Virus record (IMG/VR): IMGVR_UViG_3300032293_000941
Span: 1-30,793 of that record
Direction: 5' to 3' (one strand)
Source of the DNA: a virus
Length of the DNA stretch: 30,793 nucleotides
Of the stretch, positions 15,283-19,637 are shown in pieces (the first letter of the stretch is position 1; every line of letters begins with the position of its first letter). The translations under genes and the position numbers were made by a program. Below the pieces are notes generated by a model. It was not told the origin of the DNA. It did not search any database and was given only the letters and a program-made list of their open reading frames with translations.

Positions 15283-15453
15283 TTAGAAGTTCCACGGCGT
15301 GGCGTCGTATTGTGCCGCAACGGCGCGCGCTGTGCGCTTACCGTCAACCTTGTGTTCGCAAATGAAGTGGCGGCGCCCGTTGGACAGGACGCTGATGGTC
15401 AGCACGCCGTCAAAACGCTTGGTTGGGGCGGTGTAGTCTGCGATGCGTTGCAT
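15283..15453 (-). CDS. Small basic protein of unknown function
   Basis: A 56-residue protein from ATG 15453. A GGGAGAC ribosome site lies 6-12 bases upstream and hairpin copy B lies before it. Sequence features: MQRIADYTAPTKRFDGVL, a beta-hairpin-like TISVLSNGRRHFICEHKVDG, and a final helix KRTARAVAAQYDATPW. It is codon-rich in G/C third positions like its neighbours, and its start cassette matches the other small genes, which supports that it is real. Nothing indicates function. The gap after its stop (15162-15282) holds P1 and hairpin A. Confidence 0.72.
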   Translation of the reverse strand: MQRIADYTAPTKRFDGVLTISVLSNGRRHFICEHKVDGKRTARAVAAQYDATPWNF

Positions 15454-15473
15454 TGGTAGTCTCCCTGTGTGGT

Positions 15474-15486
15474 GGGGCAGTGCCCC
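15474..15486 (-). repeat. Start-associated GC hairpin, copy B
   Basis: GGGGC-ACT-GCCCC-ACCA on the leftward strand, 8 bases after the stop of the upstream gene and 21 bases before the ATG at 15453. A GGGAGACTACCA ribosome-site block follows. Confidence 0.85.
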
Positions 15487-15494
15487 GGTGATGG

Positions 15495-15689
15495 TTAGGC
15501 TGCGCGGACGATCTGGACGCGCAGCACATCGCCATACTTGTTCGCGTAGGCCTTCGCATATGCCTCAATAAGCCACGCCGACGCGGTGCGCGTTTCTACA
15601 AAACGCCACATGTTTCCCCCGCCGCCTTGGATGGCGCGGGGGTCGTCTGAGCCTGCGATTTCTTCAAAGAAACGTGCGGTGATCTTCAT
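15495..15689 (-). CDS. Small protein of unknown function, first gene after P2
   Basis: A 64-residue protein: MKITARFFEEIAGSDDPRAI, a Gly-rich turn (QGGGGNMW), then a helix and strand (TASAWLIEAYAKAYANKYGD, LRVQIVRAA). A GGGGAGAC ribosome block lies before the ATG, with hairpin copy C further upstream. It is the first coding gene after promoter P2 and is followed by hairpin B and the 56-residue gene. No family recognised and no TM segment. Confidence 0.73.
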   Translation of the reverse strand: MKITARFFEEIAGSDDPRAIQGGGGNMWRFVETRTASAWLIEAYAKAYANKYGDVLRVQIVRAA

Positions 15690-15711
15690 GTCGGTAGTCT
15701 CCCCATGTGGT

Positions 15712-15724
15712 GGGGCAGTGCCCC
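15712..15724 (-). repeat. Start-associated GC hairpin, copy C
   Basis: GGGGC-ACT-GCCCC-ACCA on the leftward strand, about 23 bases upstream of the ATG at 15689 and just downstream of the P2 -10 box. It would lie near the very 5' end of the P2 transcript. Confidence 0.85.
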
Positions 15725-15736
15725 GGTTGGTGTCCC

Positions 15737-15765
15737 CTTATGGGGCCGTTTGTCCTAAACGTCAA
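15737..15765 (-). promoter_or_regulatory. Promoter P2 (leftward), near-copy of P3
   Basis: The leftward strand reads TTGACG (15765-15760), 17 bases, then CATAAG (15742-15737). The stretch from CTGTTGA through TTTAGGAC to GGCCCCATAA matches P3 at 27 of 31 positions. The -35 box and TTTAG lie at the very end of the HTH coding sequence (its stop is the TAG). The -10 is embedded in CCCCATAAGGGG, a small palindrome. It would express the genes at 15495-15689 and 15283-15453. Confidence 0.7.
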
Positions 15766-15982
15766 CAGCTAAATTACCCGGCCTCCAGCCGGTGAGCAGC
15801 GCCTCAATTGCCACGGATGCCGGGCCGCTGATCTCGCGATCGCCTGCCTCCCAGCGGCGCACAGAACGCTTGCCGTCGCCGCCCATGCGCAGCAGGACTG
15901 CCAGCTCATGCTGCGTCAACCCCAGTGCCCGGCGGGCGTCACGGACTTCGTTCGGGCTCATCGCCCGCAACTCTTGTGTCAT
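15755..15982 (-). CDS. HTH transcriptional regulator (XRE-like), copy 2
   Basis: A 75-residue DNA-binding protein. I choose ATG 15982 because AAGGAA lies at ribosome-site distance; in-frame GTGs at 16009 and 16015 would add 9-11 residues and also overlap the upstream stop. Core: MSPNEVRDARRALGLTQHEL (first helices), GKRSVRRWEAGDREISGPAS (recognition region), VAIEALLTGWRPGN (last helix). It is a clear paralogue of the HTH at 14671-14886. The end of the gene contains the -35 region of P2, so it sits directly before a promoter it may control. Confidence 0.85.
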   Translation of the reverse strand: MTQELRAMSPNEVRDARRALGLTQHELAVLLRMGGDGKRSVRRWEAGDREISGPASVAIEALLTGWRPGNLAVDV

Positions 15983-16005
15983 GTTGTATTCCTTGTTGTC
16001 GATGG

Positions 16006-16545
16006 TCACTCGCACGACCAGATTTCGCTGGAGCGCTTAAGCTGCGGCCAGCCCTGATCGACGGTGAATGACCGCTCCTCAAACAGGAGATTGTTTGTCG
16101 GCACGATGGTCAGCCGATCGCGGTTGGTGCGGATGAACATGAACTCTTTGCTTTGGCTGGGCTCATGCGTGAATGCATCACCCTGCGGCACCGCCGTGAA
16201 CAGATACTCGCCGGCCTCTCCGCCCTTCACCTTCACCCGTAGTCCGTCCAGATAATCATAGATGAGCAGCGAGAAGTCCCTGCCGTAGCAATCCCAGATC
16301 TGCGCTTGCGGCAGCGTCCAGTCGGTGCATGCCGGATCGGCGCTGAAGCTGATGGCGTGGGGTGGCAGACCACGATAGAATGCACCACTGCACTCCAGAA
16401 TGACGTGACAACCCCACGCGCGACCTGGGTGGCTATGCAAACCAAACCACACGGCCGCCTCCCAGCCGGTGGCACCCTCGCGGATGAACGATCGATCAAC
16501 CCAGACGTAGTAGTGGCGCGGCAGGGACGCGCTGGAACTACTCAT
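16006..16545 (-). CDS. Unrecognised 179-residue protein
   Basis: The largest product of the accessory block. It starts with an ATGA overlap. It is rich in aromatic and beta-prone segments: HYYVWVDRSFIREGATGWEA, AVWFGLHSHPGRAWGCHVIL, FYRGLPPHAISFS, LLIYDYLDGLRVKVKGGEAG, FTVDQGWPQLKRSSEIWSCE. This suggests a compact beta or alpha/beta fold. There is no TM helix, no Walker motif and no clear metal site. I do not recognise the family. Being the only mid-sized protein among very small accessory genes, it is a reasonable candidate for a host-interaction or anti-defence role, but that is inference from context only. Confidence 0.75.
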   Translation of the reverse strand: MSSSSASLPRHYYVWVDRSFIREGATGWEAAVWFGLHSHPGRAWGCHVILECSGAFYRGLPPHAISFSADPACTDWTLPQAQIWDCYGRDFSLLIYDYLDGLRVKVKGGEAGEYLFTAVPQGDAFTHEPSQSKEFMFIRTNRDRLTIVPTNNLLFEERSFTVDQGWPQLKRSSEIWSCE

Positions 16546-16715
16546 GCGTCTTCCATTTTGTTGATCTCGTGGCGGAAGCGCTCGTCTCGGATGCCCCAGA
16601 TGTGGGTGCGTTCCATGTACTGCGATTTCAGTTTGGCCAGCCGGTCGTTAACGGCGTCCAGTTCAGCCTGCAGTCGATCGCGCTGGGCGAAGACCTCGCG
16701 TGCCTCGGCGATCAT
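16542..16715 (-). CDS. Small coiled-coil protein
   Basis: A 57-residue protein with ATGA overlaps at both ends. Residues 4-34 form a strong heptad helix (AREVFAQRDRLQAELDAVND, RLAKLKSQYM). The C-terminus is charged (HIWGIRDERFRHEINKMEDA). The double overlap and matching composition support that it is expressed. It resembles small phage proteins that oligomerise through a coiled coil; the partner is unknown. Confidence 0.75.
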   Translation of the reverse strand: MIAEAREVFAQRDRLQAELDAVNDRLAKLKSQYMERTHIWGIRDERFRHEINKMEDA

Positions 16716-16969
16716 TTGCGCACGCCCTTGCGGCCGAAGCGGCCGGTCTTGGGGTCGCGGAAGAATGCCTGCTTGAGAGTGTCCTCCAGCCGCTCGAGCT
16801 TGGAACGCAGGACGCGGATGACCAGCTCGTTGGTCGCCGCCTCGGAGGCTTTGGTCTCGGCCTCGCCGAGCTTGACGTACAGGGCCTCAATCTCGCGCTT
16901 CTGGCTGGCGGCGAGCCACTTGGCCTCACGCAGTGCGCCCCACGGGTTGATGATGTCACTGATGCTCAT
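16712..16969 (-). CDS. Small charged helical protein
   Basis: An 85-residue protein with an excellent AGGAGGG ribosome site before ATG 16969. The site lies inside the end of the upstream gene. After MSISDIINPWGALREAKWLA comes a long helix of heptad character (KREIEALYVKLGEAETKASE, LVIRVLRSKLERLEDTLKQA). A basic tail follows (FFRDPKTGRFGRKGVRK). The tail could bind nucleic acid or act as a maturation tail, but no family is recognised. It is coupled to the next gene by ATGA. Confidence 0.78.
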   Translation of the reverse strand: MSISDIINPWGALREAKWLAASQKREIEALYVKLGEAETKASEAATNELVIRVLRSKLERLEDTLKQAFFRDPKTGRFGRKGVRK

Positions 16970-17363
16970 TGGTCCCTCCTGTTGCTGATTGTTTGCCCGT
17001 TAAGTTGAAATTGGAACGACCGCGACCCACGGCTCGGGCGTCATTGTAGATTTCGGGTCGATGCGCTTTCAAGGCGGTCGCGAAACGCGGAACTGACCCC
17101 CAGCCGTATTGATGTGCAAGCTCGCTCAACGTCAGGCCGTTGTGCTGCCCACCAACTGGAGGCAGCGTCGGTTTAGTACCCGGCGGCCGTGGCGGATGGT
17201 AGGTGCGCTTTGTGGGCTGCTCCGCCTCAAGGCGCGCCTCCACCCCCTTCACCTGGGACAGGTGGGCGCGAACGCGCTCATTGATGTAGATGCGCTCCAT
17301 GCGCCCCGTCTCGGGGTACAGCCACCAGAAGCGACGACCTCTAATGATTGCCTTGCGGATCAT
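16956..17363 (-). CDS. Basic protein with possible C-terminal HTH-like segment
   Basis: A 135-residue protein starting with ATGA. The N-terminus is very basic (MIRKAIIRGRRFWWLYPETG). A helix and a Pro-rich linker (YHPPRPPGTKPTLPPVGG) follow. The segment LTLSELAHQYGWGSVPRFAT could be a small helix-turn-helix or DNA-binding domain. The last 25 residues look disordered. The end overlaps the next gene by 14 bases, which also hides that gene's ribosome site. A DNA-associated role is suggested by charge and the HTH-like segment, with low certainty. Confidence 0.75.
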   Translation of the reverse strand: MIRKAIIRGRRFWWLYPETGRMERIYINERVRAHLSQVKGVEARLEAEQPTKRTYHPPRPPGTKPTLPPVGGQHNGLTLSELAHQYGWGSVPRFATALKAHRPEIYNDARAVGRGRSNFNLTGKQSATGGTNEHQ

Positions 17364-17689
17364 GCGTCATCCTCTACGGGGTCGTGGCCGTACCGCTTGC
17401 GGTAGATCTTCAGTCCGAGCAGAAGAAAGTCCCGAAGGTCCGGCGGCTCCTCATTACGCTCATCAAAGAACTCAGCGTAGGGTATGCGGTAGGTGTAATG
17501 CTCGCCGTCGTCGGCGTAGGCGTCCTCAAGGAAGACGACGATGTGGCCGTCCATGAGATAGATTTCGAGGCGCTGCTTACGCAGCCACCGCGAGACGGCT
17601 TTGTTGATGAGCGTCTCAACGTCATCGAGATTGACGTGGAAATCGATGTCGCCCTTCGTCGTCTTGGGATCTGGGTCGATAAATGTCAT
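17360..17689 (-). CDS. Acidic protein of unknown function
   Basis: A 109-residue protein with an AAAGGAG ribosome site before ATG 17689. It mixes acidic loops with strand/helix segments (DIDFHVNLDDVETLINKAVS, RWLRKQRLEIYLMDGHIVVF, YRIPYAEFFDERNEEPPDLR) and ends acidic (HDPVEDDA). There is no TM segment or known motif. It is followed through ATGA by a strongly basic protein, so an acidic/basic pair that binds each other is possible but unsupported beyond charge. Confidence 0.76.
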   Translation of the reverse strand: MTFIDPDPKTTKGDIDFHVNLDDVETLINKAVSRWLRKQRLEIYLMDGHIVVFLEDAYADDGEHYTYRIPYAEFFDERNEEPPDLRDFLLLGLKIYRKRYGHDPVEDDA

Positions 17690-17703
17690 GGCTTAGTGCT
17701 CCT

Positions 17704-17820
17704 TTACCAATCGGTGTCATCAAGGTCGTCGAGGTTGATGGGCGGCTGCCGGATGATGATGTAGGCGGCCGTGCCCATGAGGGCGAGGATGACCAAAGCC
17801 AGCCAGTTGTTGCTCGTCAC
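17704..17820 (-). CDS. Very small single-TM protein
   Basis: A 38-residue protein from GTG 17820, forming GTGA with the upstream stop. A longer frame to 17985 would lie inside the previous gene and is rejected. The sequence is one TM helix (WLALVILALMGTAAYIII) with a short acidic cytoplasmic or periplasmic tail (NLDDLDDTDW). Such miniature membrane proteins are common in phage accessory regions; the role is unknown. Confidence 0.65.
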   Translation of the reverse strand: MTSNNWLALVILALMGTAAYIIIRQPPINLDDLDDTDW

Positions 17821-18014
17821 CGGGATGTCCTTTCCAATGCCCAGAGAGGTGCACAGCGCTCGCCTGCGGGTGTGTCCACCAGCACCATCTGGTGGTCCTG
17901 ACAGTAAGCCTCGGCGCGCTGGCGGGTCTTCTTTTCCCACGCGCACACCCACAGGGTCAGGCCGAGGACGACGCCGAGAGTGCAAATGATAATGATGGCT
18001 ATGCGGTTAGTCAT
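17817..18014 (-). CDS. Small N-terminally anchored membrane protein (Rz-like candidate)
   Basis: A 65-residue protein from ATG 18014 (ATGA). An AAGGGAGACGACCA block before the ATG matches the ribosome-site part of the repeated start cassette, although no hairpin is present here. Residues 5-25 form a TM helix (AIIIICTLGVVLGLTLWVCA). A charged region with two Cys follows (KKTRQRAEAYCQDHQMVLVD, TPAGERCAPLW). The Cys pair could form a disulphide if exported. The function is unknown; an accessory membrane protein is likely. Confidence 0.73.
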   Translation of the reverse strand: MTNRIAIIIICTLGVVLGLTLWVCAWEKKTRQRAEAYCQDHQMVLVDTPAGERCAPLWALERTSR

Positions 18015-18307
18015 TGGTCGTCTCCCTTTGCAGCGGCGATGATGTCGTCCACGTAGGCCAGCAGGCGCAAGGCATCGTTCGCCTCGGGCTGGCCGTCGTC
18101 ACCGTCGATCACGTCTGCGTAACGATCAAGGTATTCGGCGCACTCCTGCAGAGCGGCCAGCAGGTCAGGCGCGGCAGCGATTAGCGCGGCGTTGGCATCA
18201 TCTGTGTTGTCGTCCATCGCGCAAACAACGGCCAGCGTCTCATCTGGTGATGTGCCTATGTCGTATCCAAAAACGCGCCAAGGCCCCGGTGTGTGTTTCG
18301 CGCTCAT
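18011..18307 (-). CDS. HTPGPW-family small phage protein
   Basis: A 98-residue protein with the family signature KHTPGPWRVFGYDIGTSPDE near the N-terminus. The equally typical NAALIAAAPDLLAALQECAE segment lies in the middle, followed by a C-terminal helix. This small protein occurs very widely in phage and prophage accessory regions, always without a known function. Its length is normal for the family. It starts by ATGA within the upstream stop. Confidence 0.86.
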   Translation of the reverse strand: MSAKHTPGPWRVFGYDIGTSPDETLAVVCAMDDNTDDANAALIAAAPDLLAALQECAEYLDRYADVIDGDDGQPEANDALRLLAYVDDIIAAAKGDDQ

Positions 18308-18543
18308 GCCGCCACCTGCGCGGCGATGCGACTGATGCTGCGGCAGGCGGCGATGGCTTGCCGGCGGGAGGCCTCACGCGGCAGCCACTGCAGCCAGTCG
18401 GTCGTGGGGTGGAGTAGGGCCCACGCGGCGCTGCTGATCGAGCGCGTCGTGGGGCACAGGGGCTGCGGTGGGCCGGCGGTCTCGACCAACTTGCTGTCGC
18501 GCCACTCTTGCTTGGCGATGTCTTCCTTGAGCCATGCGTACAT
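18304..18543 (-). CDS. Small protein of unknown function
   Basis: A 79-residue protein from ATG 18543, chosen because it follows the repeated GGGAGACGACCA block and hairpin copy D; a longer frame upstream would cross the hairpin. Features: MYAWLKEDIAKQEWRDSKLV, a Pro/Cys turn (AGPPQPLCPTTR), then Trp-rich and Arg/Ala-rich helices. No family is recognised. It is coupled downstream to the HTPGPW gene by ATGA. Confidence 0.72.
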   Translation of the reverse strand: MYAWLKEDIAKQEWRDSKLVETAGPPQPLCPTTRSISSAAWALLHPTTDWLQWLPREASRRQAIAACRSISRIAAQVAA

Positions 18544-18562
18544 TGGTCGTCTCCCAGTTGGT

Positions 18563-18575
18563 GGGGCGCTGCCCC
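18563..18575 (-). repeat. Start-associated GC hairpin, copy D
   Basis: GGGGC-AGC-GCCCC-ACCAAC on the leftward strand, 20 bases before the ATG at 18543 and 9 bases after the upstream stop. A GGGAGACGACCA ribosome block follows. Confidence 0.85.
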
Positions 18576-18583
18576 GGTTGATG

Positions 18584-18664
18584 TTAGGCGCGGCGCAGAA
18601 AGCGCAGGCGGTGCAAGCGTTCGCCGCCAATCATTACCGACACATCGCCGGCATCGCGGATCAT
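18584..18664 (-). CDS. Candidate 26-residue micro-gene
   Basis: ATG 18664 overlaps the upstream TGA as ATGA and opens a 26-residue frame ending at TAA 18584. The peptide (MIRDAGDVSVMIGG, ERLHRLRFLRRA) has a beta-turn-like start and a strongly basic end. Hairpin D begins 8 bases after its stop, as for other genes in the block. The evidence is its coupled start and position; it may be a spurious frame. Confidence 0.5.
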   Translation of the reverse strand: MIRDAGDVSVMIGGERLHRLRFLRRA

Positions 18665-18783
18665 TTGGCGTTCCACTGCACAACAAAGCCACCGGGAACT
18701 TCATAAAATGCGCCGCCATTTTTGATCTTTGCGGCAGCAATGGCAATGGCGTCATTCAGGTTTTTGACTTTGACGGTAAACAT
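18661..18783 (-). CDS. Small 40-residue protein
   Basis: From ATG 18783, with an AAGGGA ribosome site 7-12 bases upstream. A second ATG at 18790 is out of frame and a longer frame to 18873 crosses the hairpin. The sequence MFTVKVKNLNDAIAIAAAKI, KNGGAFYEVPGGFVVQW suggests a compact beta-alpha-beta fold. Hairpin copy E lies before it. No function can be named. Confidence 0.72.
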   Translation of the reverse strand: MFTVKVKNLNDAIAIAAAKIKNGGAFYEVPGGFVVQWNAK

Positions 18784-18801
18784 TTTGCATTCCCTTTTGG
18801 T

Positions 18802-18814
18802 GGGGCGCTGCCCC
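18802..18814 (-). repeat. Start-associated GC hairpin, copy E
   Basis: GGGGC-AGC-GCCCC-ACCAA on the leftward strand, 13 bases after the stop of the upstream gene and 18 bases before ATG 18783. Here the ribosome-site part is shortened to AAGGGA. Confidence 0.83.
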
Positions 18815-18827
18815 GGTTGGTGTGGTG

Positions 18828-19004
18828 TCAGACGGCGCGCTCGGCAATGGCGTCGAGGATGGCGTCGGCCCATCCTGCGAAGTACCAGCCGGTCTGGTTG
18901 GTGTTGGGCAGGACGCCGTAAGCGTGCACCTCACCGTTACGGGCGATGCGGACGCGCTCGGCGTCAACGTGGGCGATAATGGCGGCGCGGTTGGTCTTGG
19001 TCAT
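18828..19004 (-). CDS. Small protein, first gene after P3
   Basis: A 58-residue protein from ATG 19004, preceded by a CCGGAGACACCCA ribosome-site block that resembles the other cassettes. Sequence: MTKTNRAAIIAHVDAERVRI, ARNGEVHAYGVLPNTNQTGW, then a helix (FAGWADAILDAIAERAV). It looks like a small alpha/beta protein. It is the promoter-proximal gene of the long leftward accessory operon. No family is recognised. Confidence 0.72.
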   Translation of the reverse strand: MTKTNRAAIIAHVDAERVRIARNGEVHAYGVLPNTNQTGWYFAGWADAILDAIAERAV

Positions 19005-19028
19005 TGGGTGTCTCCGGTTGGTCTGATT

Positions 19029-19057
19029 GTTATGGGGCCATTCGTCCTAAAGATCAA
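19029..19057 (-). promoter_or_regulatory. Promoter P3 (leftward) of the accessory operon
   Basis: The leftward strand reads TTGATC (19057-19052), 17 bases, then CATAAC (19034-19029). The spacer TTTAGGAC-AA-GGCC is shared with P2, and the later ACCAACCGG is also shared. P3 lies in the 76-base gap (19005-19080) between the VRR-NUC gene and the first accessory gene; the rest of that gap shows nothing else. Confidence 0.68.
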
Positions 19058-19080
19058 CAGGGAAAATGCAGTGCCGCGAA

Positions 19081-19428
19081 TTATTTTATCGTGGCAGCGA
19101 ATGCGTTGACCTGAGCTTGCGCATTCTCTGAGCCGGGGCACACGATGCAGGTGTGGCCGAGGCTCTCCAGATATTTGATCCAGTCGGTCTGCTCGGGCGA
19201 GACACGGCCGCCCTTCCGGCGCTTCATCTCGATCCATAGCCGCCAAGCCGGCACGAAAAGATCGGGAACGCCAGCCGACGCGCCCTCGGCCTTGAGCTTG
19301 GCGCCGGCCGCCTGAGAGCGATAGCCGCCGTTGGGGATCGCAAATATGCGAACGTCCGCAAACTTGCGCCGGAACCAGCGCACGAAATCACACTGCTCCT
19401 CATGCTCGGTTGGGAAAGTTTCCTTCAG
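19081..19428 (-). CDS. VRR-NUC domain nuclease (probable CTG start)
   Basis: About 115 residues. The VRR-NUC fold (PD-(D/E)XK-like) is shown by an N-terminal EHEEQCDFVRWFR, the IPNGGYRS turn, GVPDLFVPAWRLWIEMKR with the catalytic PD and ExK, and SPEQTDWIKYLESLG. Such nucleases act in recombination or Holliday-junction cleavage. No ATG, GTG or TTG lies in frame at the proper place. A CTG at 19428 overlaps the upstream TGA as CTGA, with GGAGGT 6 bases before it. An ATT at 19431 is the alternative. It belongs to the recombination operon and lies next to a Cys/His-rich gene and a helicase. Confidence 0.82.
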   Translation of the reverse strand: MKETFPTEHEEQCDFVRWFRRKFADVRIFAIPNGGYRSQAAGAKLKAEGASAGVPDLFVPAWRLWIEMKRRKGGRVSPEQTDWIKYLESLGHTCIVCPGSENAQAQVNAFAATIK

Positions 19429-19637
19429 AATGGCACCTCCCTTGGCTGCACATCGTATGGATCGTGTTCCCGCCAGTCCGGGCAGGCGCTTGGCGCCTCT
19501 TGGAACTCGGCGGGCGGCGTTGCGGCGTGCTTGTGGCAATGGTTGGTTTCCCGGTGAAAATAGTTGCAGTCCCAACATAGTTTAGGGCGCCCGCATTCCC
19601 AAGCAATCAGCGCGGCTGGCTTTGTTGCCATACTCAT
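19425..19637 (-). CDS. Small Cys/His-rich, probably zinc-binding protein
   Basis: A 70-residue protein starting with ATGA at the helicase stop; an upstream GTG at 19643 would add only two residues. It contains CGRPKLCWDCNYFHRETNHC followed by HKH, giving a CxxC plus several His/Cys residues that could hold one zinc. The second half is Pro-rich and acidic. Its stop codon region includes the ribosome site of the VRR-NUC gene. It may help the neighbouring helicase or nuclease bind DNA, by position only. Confidence 0.75.
   Translation of the reverse strand: MSMATKPAALIAWECGRPKLCWDCNYFHRETNHCHKHAATPPAEFQEAPSACPDWREHDPYDVQPREVPF

Noticed and set aside
15182-18814. The repeated GGGGC hairpins as a CRISPR array
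   Set aside because: Copies are spaced by whole genes, not by uniform spacers, and each precedes a start codon.
15182-18814. The repeated hairpins as intrinsic terminators
   Set aside because: Only 5-bp stems and no T-run after them on the transcribed strand; they lie before ribosome sites rather than at operon ends.
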